Origin: Rhodospirillales bacterium
Lineage (GTDB): Bacteria > Pseudomonadota > Alphaproteobacteria > Rhodospirillales > Defluviicoccaceae
Reading direction: 5' to 3'
Assembly: GCA_016793925.1 (NCBI GenBank)
Contig: JAEULH010000035.1
Span: 1 to 64,000 of the forward strand
DNA: 64,000 bases
Made by a program: the position numbers and the translations under genes. The notes under the pieces are model-generated. The model was given only the letters and a program-made list of their open reading frames with translations, was not told where the DNA came from and did not search any database. How positions within the stretch are numbered: the stretch's first letter is position 1; the number at the start of each line of letters is the position of its first letter. Below are positions 1 through 8,586 of this stretch, piece after piece.

Positions 1-116
1 GCCTCCTCGCCCTGGGCAGCGAGCAGAAGGTCCGCGACGCCGGCAGGATGCGCTCCGAGGGGCGCGATTACCTCGTGCGCGACGGCGACATCATGCTGTT
101 CCGCTTCAACGTCTGA
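1..116 (+). CDS. ychF: YchF GTPase/ATPase, C-terminal end (partial)
   Basis: Only the last 37 codons are present; the reading frame enters from the left edge at base 3 and stops with TGA at 114-116. The residues read as the YchF C-terminus: a segment with [18 protein letters not shown] followed by RFNV at the very end, the signature tail of the TGS domain in this universally conserved Obg-family P-loop nucleotidase. YchF binds ATP and associates with ribosomes. Nothing can be said about its start or upstream partner. The call rests on the tail alone, but that tail is very characteristic. Confidence 0.85.
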   Translation, partial: LLALGSEQKVRDAGRMRSEGRDYLVRDGDIMLFRFNV

Positions 117-157
117 GCTCGCCGAAGCGCACGTCGCGCCGCCCTTGCGCCTTGTCT

Positions 158-181
158 CCCTCTCCCGCTGGCGGGAGAGGG
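158..181. repeat. REP-like perfect hairpin
   Basis: A perfect 11-bp inverted repeat, CCCTCTCCCGC, 2-base spacer, GCGGGAGAGGG, followed by GTCGGGGTGAGGGCG. The same hairpin recurs exactly at 3424-3447 and in a variant at about 23184-23213. It lies just downstream of ychF and could form a strong RNA hairpin, but no T-run follows, so it is called a dispersed palindromic repeat rather than a terminator. Confidence 0.8.
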
Positions 182-197
182 TCGGGGTGAGGGCGCT

Positions 198-443
198 GCC
201 GAGAGGCGCGTGGCGATCCAGTGCCCGGAAGCGTGGATTGCTTCGTCGGCTGCGCCTCCTCGCAATGACGATCTATGAGCAAAATCAACGAGTAATCGTC
301 AACGCGAGCGCCGCGAGGCGCGTGGCGATCCAGTGCCCGGAGGCATGGATTGCTTCGTCGGCTGTGCCGCCTCGCAATGACGATCTATGAGCAAAATCAA
401 CGAGTAATCGTCATCGCGAGCGCCGAGAGGCGCGTGGCGATCC
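198..443. repeat. 112-bp tandem direct repeat, 2.2 copies
   Basis: Two full units (198-309 and 310-421) and a 22-base start of a third (422-443) repeat with a period of exactly 112 bases. Each unit contains GGCGCGTGGCGATCCAGTG, then GGATTGCTTCGTCGGCT, CCTCGCAATGACG and ATCTATGAGCAAAATCAACG. The core ATTGCTTCGTCGGCT...CCTCGCAATGACG recurs at 3.2-3.5 kb and 23.06-23.10 kb, with a weaker copy at 47.3 kb. Together with the hairpin at 158-181 this fills most of the 380-base gap between ychF and the TPR gene. No gene is seen in the gap. Confidence 0.85.
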
Positions 444-496
444 GGCGGCTTTGTCGCACGAGACGACGATGCTAAGCTGCCCCTGAAGGGGGAGGC

Positions 497-3220
497 ATGG
501 GCGCAGACGGCATCGCGGAATGGGTCCGGGGGCAACTGCTCGACCTGCTGCCGGGCTCGCTGGACCCATACCTCGCGCAGATCCCGGACTGGCTTCTGAT
601 CGTCGCCGCGCCGACGATGGCGGTCGTGCTGCTCCTCCTTGCGCTGAAATGGGGCCATGGCCTTTGGGACGCCGGGCACCGGGCGATCGACTTCATCCTG
701 GGCAAGCGCAAGTCGGAACCGGCAACGGCGGAAGGCCAGGCGGCGCTCCAGCGGCAACTGGACAAGTTTGAGGAGCGGGTTCTTGCCGAGCTGCGCAAGG
801 GCCAGGGCGCGCGCCTGGACGCGGACGCGGAGGCCGCGCGCGAGGGCGCGGTGGCGAGCCTTGTCACCGAGGACAGCGAACCGGCCCGGGAAGCGGTGCG
901 CGATTTCACCGCCGGCGACCTGCGCGAGGGCTTCGCCGTTCTCGAGGCCCAGGCCCGGGGGGAACAGGCGCAGGCGGCTGGGACGTGGCGCCGGCTCGGC
1001 GCGCTGGCAAACGGGGTCGACACGACGCGGGCGCTGGCCGCCTACGAGCAGGCCTTCCGCCTGGAGCCCACCGATTTCTCGACCTGCGTGTTCCTCGCCC
1101 GGCTGCGCGCCGAAGCCGGCGATCTGCGTGGCGCCCACGACGCCGCCCGCGCCGCCGCGGCCGCGGCCGCGACCGAGCGCGAGCGTGCCGTGGCAGGCAT
1201 CGAGCTCGGCGATGTTCTGGTTGAGAGCGGGGACCTGGCCGGGGCGAAGGCCGCTTTCGAGGAGAGCCTGGCGGTGATGGAGCGTCTTGCCGCCGACAAC
1301 CCCGGCAGCGCCGAAGCCCGGCGCGACGTCTCGGTGAGCCTCAGCAAGCTCGGCTATGTTCTGGTTCAGGGCGGGGATCTGGCCGGGGCGAAGGCCGCTT
1401 ACGAGGAGAGCCTGGCGGTGATGGAGCGTCTTGCCGCCGACAACCCCGGCAGCGCCGAAGCCCGGCGCGACGTCTCGGTGAGCCTCAGCAAGCTCGGCTA
1501 TGTACTGGTTCAGGGCGGGGATCTGGCCGGGGCGAAGGCCGCTTACGAGGAGAGCCTGGCGCTGAGGAAGCGTCTTGCCGCCGACAACCCCGGCAGCGCC
1601 GAAGCCCGGCGCGACGTCTCGGTGAGCCTCAACAGGCTCGGCGATGTCCTGGTTAAAGGCGGGGGCCTGGCCGGGGCGAAGGACGCTTACGAGGAGAGCC
1701 TGGCGGTGGCAAAGCGTCTCGCCGCCGACAACCCCGGCAGCGCGCAGGCCCGGCGCGACGTCTCGGTGAGCCTCAGCAAGCTCGGCGATGTTCTGGTCCA
1801 GGGCGGGGATCTGGCCGCGGCGAAGGATGCTTACGAGGAAAGCCTGGCGCTGAGGAAGCGTCTCGCCGCCGACAACCCCGGCAGCGCCGAAGCCCGACGC
1901 GATCTCTCGGTGAGTCTCAACAAGCTCGGCGATGTTCTGGTTGAGGGCGGGGACCTGGCCGGGGCGAAGGCCGCCTACGAGGAGAGCCTGGCGGTGGCAA
2001 AGCGTCTCGCCGCCGACAACCCCGGCAGCGCCGAAGCCCGGCGCGACGTCTCGGTGAGCCTGGAGAAGCTCGGCGACGTTCTGGTTGAGAGCGGGGATCT
2101 GGCAGGGGCGAAGGACGCTTACGAGGAGAGCCTGGCGCTGGCAAGGCGTCTTGCCGCCGACAACCCCGGCAGCGCCGAAGCCCGGCGCGACGTCTCGGTG
2201 AGCCTGGAGAAGCTCGGCGACGTTCTGGTTGAGAGCGGGGATCTGGCAGGGGCGAAGGACGCTTACGAGGAGAGACAGCCGCAGGCAATCCGGAATGCCC
2301 CCGACAACCCCGGCCGCGCCGAAGCCCGGCGCGACGTCTCGGTGAGCCTGGAGAAGCTCGGAGACGTTCTTGTTGAGAGCGTCGCTCTGTCAGGGGCGTT
2401 GGACTCTTACGAGGAGAGCCTGGCGCTGGCAAAGCGTCTTGCCGCAGACAACACCGGGAGCGCCGAAGGGCGCCGAGACGTCTGGGTGAGCCTCATCAGG
2501 CTTGGCGATGTTCTGGTTGATTGCGGGGATCTGGCCGGGGCGAAGGCCGCCTACGAGGAGAGCCTGGCGGTGGCAAAGCGTCTTGCCGCCGACAACCCCG
2601 GCAGCGCCGAAGCCCGGCGCGACGTCTCGATAAGCCTCATCGGGCTCGGCGATGTTCTGGTTAAAGGCGGGGACCTGGCCGGGGCGAAGGCCGCCTACGA
2701 AGAGAGCCTGGCGGTGGCAAAGCGTCTCGCCGCCGACAACCCCGGCAGCGCGCAAGCCCGGCGCGACGTCTCGGTGAGCCTCAACAGGCTCGGCGATGTC
2801 CTGGTTAAAGGCGGGGACCTGGCCGGGGCGAAGGCGCGCTACGGGGAGGACCTGGCGCTGAGGAAGCGTCTCGCCGCCGACAACCCCGGCAGCGCCGACG
2901 CCCGGCGCGACGTCTCGGTGAGCCTCATCAAGCTCGGCGATGTCCTGGTTAAAGGCGGGGATCTGGCCGGGACGAAGGCCGCTTACGAGGAGAGCCTGGC
3001 GCGGGCAAAGCGTCTCGCCGCCGACAACCCCGGCAGCGCCGAAGCCCGGCGCGACGTCATCGCCTCGCTCTGGAGGCTGGCCGGGATCGAGGGGTCGGGC
3101 GTGACCTGGGCCGCGGTTGCGGAGCGGCTGGAGGCGATGCAGACCGAAGGCACGCTGTTTCCCGCCGACGAACGCTTTCTCGATCTTGCGCGCGAACGCA
3201 GCAAACAGACGGCGCAGTAG
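497..3220 (+). CDS. Membrane-anchored tetratricopeptide (TPR) repeat protein
   Basis: 907 residues, ATG preceded by a strong purine tract (AAGGGGGAGG). Residues about 30-50 form one hydrophobic segment (PDWLLIVAAPTMAVVLLLLA), so the protein is probably anchored in the inner membrane. Residues 80-230 are charged and helical, with a first divergent TPR-like region. From about residue 237 to 860 there are 13 copies of a 48-residue TPR-type unit (LGDVLV..GDLAGAKAAYEESLA...RLAADNPGSAEARRDVSVSL). Unit 8 and the start of unit 9 are degraded (RQPQAIRNAP). A short unique tail follows. TPR arrays bind proteins, but no partner or enzymatic domain is visible. The gene stands alone between two repeat fields. 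The near identity of units at DNA level suggests recent expansion; copy number could vary between strains. Confidence 0.85.
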   Translation: MGADGIAEWVRGQLLDLLPGSLDPYLAQIPDWLLIVAAPTMAVVLLLLALKWGHGLWDAGHRAIDFILGKRKSEPATAEGQAALQRQLDKFEERVLAELRKGQGARLDADAEAAREGAVASLVTEDSEPAREAVRDFTAGDLREGFAVLEAQARGEQAQAAGTWRRLGALANGVDTTRALAAYEQAFRLEPTDFSTCVFLARLRAEAGDLRGAHDAARAAAAAAATERERAVAGIELGDVLVESGDLAGAKAAFEESLAVMERLAADNPGSAEARRDVSVSLSKLGYVLVQGGDLAGAKAAYEESLAVMERLAADNPGSAEARRDVSVSLSKLGYVLVQGGDLAGAKAAYEESLALRKRLAADNPGSAEARRDVSVSLNRLGDVLVKGGGLAGAKDAYEESLAVAKRLAADNPGSAQARRDVSVSLSKLGDVLVQGGDLAAAKDAYEESLALRKRLAADNPGSAEARRDLSVSLNKLGDVLVEGGDLAGAKAAYEESLAVAKRLAADNPGSAEARRDVSVSLEKLGDVLVESGDLAGAKDAYEESLALARRLAADNPGSAEARRDVSVSLEKLGDVLVESGDLAGAKDAYEERQPQAIRNAPDNPGRAEARRDVSVSLEKLGDVLVESVALSGALDSYEESLALAKRLAADNTGSAEGRRDVWVSLIRLGDVLVDCGDLAGAKAAYEESLAVAKRLAADNPGSAEARRDVSISLIGLGDVLVKGGDLAGAKAAYEESLAVAKRLAADNPGSAQARRDVSVSLNRLGDVLVKGGDLAGAKARYGEDLALRKRLAADNPGSADARRDVSVSLIKLGDVLVKGGDLAGTKAAYEESLARAKRLAADNPGSAEARRDVIASLWRLAGIEGSGVTWAAVAERLEAMQTEGTLFPADERFLDLARERSKQTAQ
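1205..3076 (+). repeat. 13 x 144-bp in-frame tandem repeat within the TPR gene
   Basis: Units start at CTCGGC (1205, 1349 and onward every 144 bases), each encoding one 48-residue TPR-type motif. Most units share long identical stretches such as GCCGCCGACAACCCCGGCAG; differences are concentrated at the first residues after the motif start (LVESGDL, LVQGGDL, LVKGGDL) and at the LAVMERL/LALRKRL/LAVAKRL position. The unit around 2270-2400 is clearly decayed compared with its neighbours. Confidence 0.9.
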
Positions 3221-3236
3221 GCCTTCCACCCTCACC

Positions 3237-3510
3237 CTCCCGCTGGCGCGTGGCGATTGCGCTCGGAGGCGTGGATTGCTTCGTCGGCTAAGCCGCCTCG
3301 CAATGACGACATGTGCGGATAATCAATAAGGTAGCGTCATCGCGAGCGCCGAAAGGCGCGTGGCGATCCAGTGCTCGAATGTGTCGGGGTCGTCCCCCTC
3401 ACCCTCCGGCTGCGCGGGCCCCTCCCTCTCCCGCTGGCGGGAGAGGGAGGAGGTGAGGGCGTTGGCTCGGCGGCTACGCCGCCTCGCAATGGCGACGACG
3501 CGGACAGGTT
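3237..3510. repeat. Cluster of REP-like repeats
   Basis: The 331-base gap between the TPR gene and gspE holds several copies of the repeats seen at 158-443: a GGATTGCTTCGTCGGCT...CCTCGCAATGACG element at about 3271-3308, the GCGAGCGCCGAAAGGCGCG / TGGCGATCCAGTG piece at 3341-3373, the perfect CCCTCTCCCGC hairpin at 3424-3447, and a GGCTACGCCGCCTCGCAATGGCGACG piece at 3472-3500. No ORF or clear promoter was recognised inside it; the gspE promoter presumably lies between here and 3551. Confidence 0.75.
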
Positions 3511-3551
3511 GCCGGCTGGACCGCAGCGCCGGCAGGGGCTAGAGTCGGGCC

Positions 3552-5297
3552 ATGGATCTTGGCCTCGAGACCGCGGACGCGCGGATTCGTGAAGACGATG
3601 TCGAGGGCGCGGTCGCCGACGCACTGATCCGCCGCGGCCGGCTGGACCAGGCGTCGCTGGATCGGGCGATCCGGTTGCGCCGCGAGCGCGGCGGGCGGGC
3701 GGAGCATCTCCATATCCTCCTCACCCAACTCGGGCTCGTCGCCGAAGCCGACGTCGCCGAGGCGCTCGCCGAGGTTCTCGACCTGCCGCTGATCGCCGCC
3801 GGCGATTTTCCCGAAGAGCCCGCGCTCAACGGCGCGCTCAGCGCCCGCTTCCTCAAGGAGGCCCGGGTCATCCCGGTCAGCGAGACGGCGACGGACCTGC
3901 TCCTCGCCATGGCCAACCCGCTCGACGCCTTCGCCTTCAAGGCGGTCGAGATCGCCGCGGGCAAGCCGGCCCGGGTCGGCGTCGCCTTGCCGGCGGATAT
4001 CGAGCGCGCCTTCGAGCGCCTCTACGGCAGCGGCGGCACCGCCATCAGCCAGATCGTCGACGGCTTCGGCGAGGCCGAAATCTCCGAACGCGACGAGGAC
4101 GCCGAGCGGCTGAAGGATCAGGCGAGCGAGGCGCCGGTCATCCGTCTGGTCAACCTGCTGGTCACCCGCGCGGTCGAGGCGCGGGCCTCGGACATTCACA
4201 TCGAGCCCTACGAGAACACCTTGCGCGTGCGCTACCGCATCGACGGCGTTCTCCACGAGGTCGAGACGCCGCCGGTCAAGCTGCGTTCGGCCATCGTCTC
4301 GCGGGTCAAGATCATGGCCAAGCTCAACATCGCCGAGCGCCGCCTGCCCCAGGACGGCCGGGTCAAGCTGGCGATCCGTGGCAAGGAGGTCGACTTCCGC
4401 GTCTCGACCCTGCCGACGATGCACGGCGAAAGCGTCGTTCTGCGCATCCTCGACAAGGGCAGCGCCAAGTTCGAGTTCTCCGTGCTCGGCTTTGAAGAGG
4501 ACACGCTGGCGACCTACCTCGACGTCCTCGAACGGCCGAACGGCATCCTGCTCGTCACCGGCCCCACCGGCAGCGGCAAGACGACGACGCTGTATACCTC
4601 GCTGCTGCGGTTGAACACGCCCGAGAAGAAGATTCTGACGGTCGAGGACCCCATCGAGTACCAGCTCGACGGCGTCAACCAGATTCAGGTCAAGCCGAAG
4701 ATCGGCCTCACCTTCGCCAACGTCCTGCGCTCGATCCTGCGCCAGGATCCGGACATCATCATGATCGGCGAGATCCGCGACCTGGAGACGGCGCAGATCG
4801 CCGCCCAGTCGGCGCTGACCGGCCACCTCGTGCTCTCGACCCTGCACACGAATTCGGCGGCGGGAACCGTCACCCGCCTGCTCGACATGGGCCTCGAGGA
4901 CTACCTTCTCGCCTCGACGGTCAACGGCATCACCGCCCAGCGCCTTGTTCGCCGCCTGTGCCCGCATTGCCGGACCTCGGCCCCGGCGCCGGCGGAACTC
5001 GTCGCCGACCTGCGGCTCGAGCGCTACGCGGCGCCGGGCGACCCGATACTGGTCTACCGCCCCGTCGGCTGCGAGCTCTGCAACGGCACCGGCTACCATG
5101 GCCGCTCCGCGATCGCCGAGATGCTGGTCCTCACCGAGGACATTCGTCGTCTGACCCTGCGCAAGGCCGATTCGCGGGACATCCAGCGCCAGGCCGTCGA
5201 AGCCGGGATGCGGACCCTCTACGATGACGGGATGCGCAAGGCGCTTTCCGGCCTGACCTCGATCGAGGAGGTCGTGCGGGTCACCCGAGAAACCTGA
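3552..5297 (+). CDS. gspE: Type II secretion ATPase GspE
   Basis: 581 residues. Cytoplasmic hexameric ATPase that powers pseudopilus assembly in the type II secretion system. An N-terminal MshEN-type domain (about residues 20-160) precedes the GspII_E core. Walker A GPTGSGKTTT is at residues 337-346, the Asp box VEDPIEY at 364-370, Walker B around DIIMIGEIRD (401-410) and the His box near LHTN (431-434). A zinc-binding tetracysteine element is seen as CPHC (470-473) and CELC (507-510), as in T2SS rather than retraction ATPases. The ATG at 3552 gives the family length. It is first of a nine-gene T2SS run; gspF starts 5 bases after its stop. Confidence 0.95.
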   Translation: MDLGLETADARIREDDVEGAVADALIRRGRLDQASLDRAIRLRRERGGRAEHLHILLTQLGLVAEADVAEALAEVLDLPLIAAGDFPEEPALNGALSARFLKEARVIPVSETATDLLLAMANPLDAFAFKAVEIAAGKPARVGVALPADIERAFERLYGSGGTAISQIVDGFGEAEISERDEDAERLKDQASEAPVIRLVNLLVTRAVEARASDIHIEPYENTLRVRYRIDGVLHEVETPPVKLRSAIVSRVKIMAKLNIAERRLPQDGRVKLAIRGKEVDFRVSTLPTMHGESVVLRILDKGSAKFEFSVLGFEEDTLATYLDVLERPNGILLVTGPTGSGKTTTLYTSLLRLNTPEKKILTVEDPIEYQLDGVNQIQVKPKIGLTFANVLRSILRQDPDIIMIGEIRDLETAQIAAQSALTGHLVLSTLHTNSAAGTVTRLLDMGLEDYLLASTVNGITAQRLVRRLCPHCRTSAPAPAELVADLRLERYAAPGDPILVYRPVGCELCNGTGYHGRSAIAEMLVLTEDIRRLTLRKADSRDIQRQAVEAGMRTLYDDGMRKALSGLTSIEEVVRVTRET

Positions 5298-5302
5298 CCC
5301 GG

Positions 5303-6523
5303 ATGACGCTGTATCGCTACAAGGCGGTCACCGATCCCGGCGACATCCTCGAAGGGGATATGGAGGCGCCGAACCGCGCGGCAGTCATCGATCAACTTCG
5401 CGCCCAGGGCTACCTGCCGATCCGCGCCGAGGAAGCCGCCGCGGGCGGGGCGCTCGCCTTCCTCAGGCGCGACATCGGCCGTCGCAAGGTCCTCTCGCAC
5501 CGCGACAAGACCATGATCATCCGCGAGGCGGCGACCCTGTTGCGCGCGGGCCTGCCTGTCGACCAGACCCTCGACGTGCTGGTGAAGTTCGCCGAAAAGC
5601 CGGCGGTGCGCGATGTCCTCAAGCGGGTCGTGGACAAGGTCCGCGGCGGGACCTCGCTTGCCGATGCGATGGCCGCTCAGGGGGACACCTTCGACCGGTT
5701 CTCGATCGGCATGGTTCGCGCCGGCGAGGCCGGCGGCGCGCTCGATTTGGCACTGACACGCACCGCCGACTTCATGGAGCGCTCGCAGAAGGCCCGACAG
5801 AGTTTCAAGTCGGCGCTTCTCTATCCGGCCATCCTGCTGCTTTCGGCCGTCATCTCGATCGCGATCATGGTCACGGTCGTGATCCCCAACTTCCAGCAGA
5901 TCTTCACCGACGCCGGCTTCGATCTGCCCCTGCCGACGCGGATTGTCATGGCCACCGGGACCGCCGCGCAGCGCTTCTGGTGGCTGCCGCTGGCGCTCAT
6001 TGCCGGAGCGGCGGCGGTCGTTGCGGCGCGTCGGCGCACCAGCGAGGGCCGCGTGGATCTGGCGCGGCGGCTGCTTCGCGTGCCGTTCCTCGGCGATCTC
6101 CTGACCAAGGCCGAGGTCGCCCGCTTCGGCTTTACCTTGGGCATGCTGCTCGCCAACGGGGTGCCCCTGGTCGCCGCGCTCGCGGTGGCGCGCGAAGCGC
6201 TCGACAACGCCGCCATCGCGGCGGCGGTCAGCGAGGTCGAGAAACAGGTCAAGGAAGGCAAGTCCTTCGCGGTGCCGCTGGCCGAAAGCGGGATGTTCCC
6301 GACGTTGGCCACGCATCTGGTGCGCATCGGCGAGGAAAGCGGCAAGCTCGAAGACATGCTCTTTCGCGTTGCCGACATCTATGACGGGGAAGTGCAGCGC
6401 GCAACTCAGAGGCTGCTGACGCTGCTGGTGCCGGTTCTCACCTTCGTCATGGCGGTGTTGATCGGGGGAATTATTATTTCGATACTGATGCCTATGTTGA
6501 GCATCAGTCAACTGGCGTTCTGA
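5303..6523 (+). CDS. gspF: Type II secretion inner-membrane platform protein GspF
   Basis: 406 residues, the usual GspF length. Two repeated cytoplasmic T2SF domains (about residues 70-195 and 270-395) are separated and followed by membrane segments: LLYPAILLLSAVISIAIMVTVV near 173-194, WWLPLALIAGAAAVVAA near 222-240 and a C-terminal LVPVLTFVMAVLIGGIIIS near 375-395. GspF forms the central membrane platform contacted by GspE. The Shine-Dalgarno region overlaps the end of gspE, which is 5 bases upstream, so translational coupling is likely. Confidence 0.95.
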   Translation: MTLYRYKAVTDPGDILEGDMEAPNRAAVIDQLRAQGYLPIRAEEAAAGGALAFLRRDIGRRKVLSHRDKTMIIREAATLLRAGLPVDQTLDVLVKFAEKPAVRDVLKRVVDKVRGGTSLADAMAAQGDTFDRFSIGMVRAGEAGGALDLALTRTADFMERSQKARQSFKSALLYPAILLLSAVISIAIMVTVVIPNFQQIFTDAGFDLPLPTRIVMATGTAAQRFWWLPLALIAGAAAVVAARRRTSEGRVDLARRLLRVPFLGDLLTKAEVARFGFTLGMLLANGVPLVAALAVAREALDNAAIAAAVSEVEKQVKEGKSFAVPLAESGMFPTLATHLVRIGEESGKLEDMLFRVADIYDGEVQRATQRLLTLLVPVLTFVMAVLIGGIIISILMPMLSISQLAF

Positions 6524-6537
6524 GACAGGAAGACGCA

Positions 6538-7026
6538 ATGAGGTTTCGAGACGCGACAACAAAAATATTGGCGAGAATGGGGCAGGGGCGACGAAAGCCC
6601 GCGGGCGTCAGGCCTGGCCGCGAGGCCGGCTTCACCCTGCTCGAGGTGCTCGTCGTTCTCGTCATTCTGGGGCTTATCGCCGCGGTCATCGCCGGGCCGC
6701 AGGTGTTCAAGATCCTCGGCACGGCCAAGAGCGAAACGGCGAAGATGCAGATCGAGCGGATCGGCGGCGCGCTCGATCTCTACCGCCTGGAGATCGGACG
6801 CTACCCGACCGATCAGGAGGGCATTGCCGCCCTGGTCGAGCCGCCGGCCGGCGTGCCCAGATGGAACGGGCCGTACCTGAAGAAGAAGGATTCGGTCGTC
6901 GATCCATGGGGGCACGTCTACGTCTATCGGATGCCGGGCGAACACGGCGAATACGACCTCTACACCCTGGGATCCGACAACACCGAGGGCGGGGAGGGCG
7001 AGGCTGCGGACGTGACCAACTGGTGA
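6538..7026 (+). CDS. gspG: Major pseudopilin GspG
   Basis: 162 residues. A long basic prepilin leader (about 31 residues) ends in G followed by FTLLEVLVVLVILGLIAAVI, the class III N-methylation motif with Glu at +5. The C-terminal globular part has the family's RYPTDQEGIAALVEPP, WGHVYVYRMPGEHGEYDLYTLGSD and calcium-loop features. The start ATG has a good AGGAAG site 7 bases upstream; a second in-frame ATG at 6577 would give a shorter leader. The stop TGA overlaps the GTG start of gspH. GspG forms the pseudopilus shaft in the periplasm after cleavage by a prepilin peptidase, which is not encoded in this window. Confidence 0.95.
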   Translation: MRFRDATTKILARMGQGRRKPAGVRPGREAGFTLLEVLVVLVILGLIAAVIAGPQVFKILGTAKSETAKMQIERIGGALDLYRLEIGRYPTDQEGIAALVEPPAGVPRWNGPYLKKKDSVVDPWGHVYVYRMPGEHGEYDLYTLGSDNTEGGEGEAADVTNW

Positions 7027-7475
7027 CGGCGGACCGACCGAGCGGGTTTACGCTTTTCGAGGTCCTGCTCGTAATCGCGATCATGGGCGTCATCGCCGCG
7101 GTGGTGGCGCCGATGGTGTTCAGAGGCTTCTCGGGCACGAAAAGCCGGGCGGCGGCGCTTGAGATCGCCGCGGCCTTGCGCCAGGCGCGCGGTGCCGCCG
7201 TTGCGGAAAACGCCGATGTCGCGGTCGTCTTCGACATCGGCCGCAAGGCCTACGCCGTCGATCGGGCGAAACCGAGGGTTCTCGCCGGCGATCTTCATCT
7301 CGCCTTTTATGGCGCGCAAGGTGAGCAGGTCGCGGCGGACAGGGGCGGCATTCGCTTCTTCGCCGATGGGAGCGCCACCGGCGGACAGGTTTCCGTGGGC
7401 GACGGGAAGACGCGGTACAATGTGGATGTGGATTGGCTTACCGGACGCATCACGGTCGCTGCGACGCCTCCGTAG
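7023..7475 (+). CDS. gspH: Minor pseudopilin GspH
   Basis: 150 residues from a GTG that overlaps the gspG stop (GTGA), a short leader VTADRPSG and the prepilin motif FTLFEVLLVIAIMGVIAAVV. An upstream in-frame extension exists but would lie inside gspG, so the coupled GTG is preferred. The rest (ALEIAAALRQARGAAVAENADVAV...) matches the GspH/FimT globular domain that caps the pseudopilus. Its 3' end overlaps the start of gspI. Confidence 0.88.
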   Translation: MTADRPSGFTLFEVLLVIAIMGVIAAVVAPMVFRGFSGTKSRAAALEIAAALRQARGAAVAENADVAVVFDIGRKAYAVDRAKPRVLAGDLHLAFYGAQGEQVAADRGGIRFFADGSATGGQVSVGDGKTRYNVDVDWLTGRITVAATPP

Positions 7476-7896
7476 GCGCCGCGCCGGCGCAAATGGCGGC
7501 TTCACCCTGCTCGAGGTGCTCGTCGCCTTCACCGTGCTGGCGCTGTTGATGACCGTGCTGCTGCGTATCTTTTCAGACGGCTTTCGCGGCATGACGGCCG
7601 CCGAAGTCCATGCCGCGGCGACCCTGCACGCGCAGACGGCGCTGGCCAGCGTCGGTACCGAGATCCCGCTCGACGAGGGCGAGTGGAACGGCGTCTACGA
7701 CGACGGCTTCCGCTGGCGGGTTGCGATCCAGCCTTACGGCGAACCGGCGTTGATCGTCCCGCCGCGCACGTTCATCGTCTACCGGGTGGTCGCCGCCGTC
7801 GAGGGTCGACATTCGGGCGGCGTCACCCTGACGAGCCTGCGCCTCGCCGGCGCCGGCCTGGTGCAACCGGATGAGGGCGCGGATGTCGCGCAATAG
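7426..7896 (+). CDS. gspI: Minor pseudopilin GspI
   Basis: 156 residues from the ATG at 7426 (a second ATG at 7420 is possible). A strongly basic leader ending RRRRAGANGG precedes FTLLEVLVAFTVLALLMTVL, with Glu at +5. GspI nucleates the GspI-J-K tip complex. The gene overlaps gspH by 50 bases and gspJ by 26 bases, typical of this operon. The overlap makes the exact start uncertain, but the mature domain is unambiguous. Confidence 0.85.
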   Translation: MWIGLPDASRSLRRLRRRRAGANGGFTLLEVLVAFTVLALLMTVLLRIFSDGFRGMTAAEVHAAATLHAQTALASVGTEIPLDEGEWNGVYDDGFRWRVAIQPYGEPALIVPPRTFIVYRVVAAVEGRHSGGVTLTSLRLAGAGLVQPDEGADVAQ

Positions 7897-8569
7897 CGCC
7901 GGCTTCACCCTGCTCGAGCTGCTCGTCGCCCTGAGCGTGCTGGGCGTGCTGATGGTCCTGATGTTCGGCGGCCTGCGGTTCGGGGCCCGGGTCTGGGAGA
8001 GCGGCGACGCCAGCTTGCGGGCGCTGGCCGAGGTCCAGACCACGGCCGGGTTCATCCGCCGCGAGATCTCGCAGGCGATGCCAGCGAATGCGCCGCCTCA
8101 GGACGGGGATCAGGAGACCACCGCCGCGGCGGCGCCCTTTCGCGGCACGCCGGATGCCGTGCGCCTGATCGGCCCGCCGCCGTCGCAGCTCCTGCCCGGC
8201 GGCCTCTACGAGACGGTGATCGGCCTCGAAGACGCCGTCAGTTCGAAGGGCAGTGGCGGCCGCCGGCTGATTGTCTGGTGGCGGCCTTTGCCCCGAGGCT
8301 TCGGCAACGCCGACGCCGGACGGGCGCGGCCGGTGCCGATGGACGCCGACGCGCGGACGCGGCAGGTCGTTCTGCTCGACGGCGTCGCCGATCTCCAGCT
8401 CAGTTACTTCGGTCAGGACGACGTCAATGAACCGCCACAATGGCATGATCGGTGGGAGACCATGCTGTCGCCGCCGAGCCTGGTGTCGGTGCGGATCGCC
8501 TTCATGCCCGGCGACAGGCGCGCCTGGCCGCAGCTCATGGTCGCGCCCGTCGCGACACCCTCGGATTGA
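7871..8569 (+). CDS. gspJ: Minor pseudopilin GspJ
   Basis: 232 residues, beginning MRARMSRNSAG before the prepilin motif FTLLELLVALSVLGVLMVLMF. An internal ATG at 7883 would shorten the leader by four residues. The mature domain contains TTAGFIRREISQA and the usual GspJ beta-rich region with FGQDDVNEPPQWHDRW. It partners with GspI and GspK at the pseudopilus tip. In Xanthomonas-type operons gspK follows directly; here the next gene, 17 bases on, is gspL, and gspK is found near 35 kb. Confidence 0.9.
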   Translation: MRARMSRNSAGFTLLELLVALSVLGVLMVLMFGGLRFGARVWESGDASLRALAEVQTTAGFIRREISQAMPANAPPQDGDQETTAAAAPFRGTPDAVRLIGPPPSQLLPGGLYETVIGLEDAVSSKGSGGRRLIVWWRPLPRGFGNADAGRARPVPMDADARTRQVVLLDGVADLQLSYFGQDDVNEPPQWHDRWETMLSPPSLVSVRIAFMPGDRRAWPQLMVAPVATPSD

Positions 8570-8586
8570 TGTGAGACACTGACGCC

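Noticed and set aside
158..181. Perfect hairpin after ychF as an intrinsic terminator
   Set aside because: No T-run follows and the same hairpin occurs in other contexts, so it is treated as a dispersed repeat.
198..443. 112-bp tandem repeats as a CRISPR or replication iteron array
   Set aside because: No short repeat/spacer structure and no DnaA boxes; the core also occurs dispersed elsewhere in the window as REP-like elements.
1205..3076. Regular 144-bp repeats as a possible CRISPR array
   Set aside because: The repeats are contiguous, in frame, and encode TPR motifs; there are no spacers and no cas genes.
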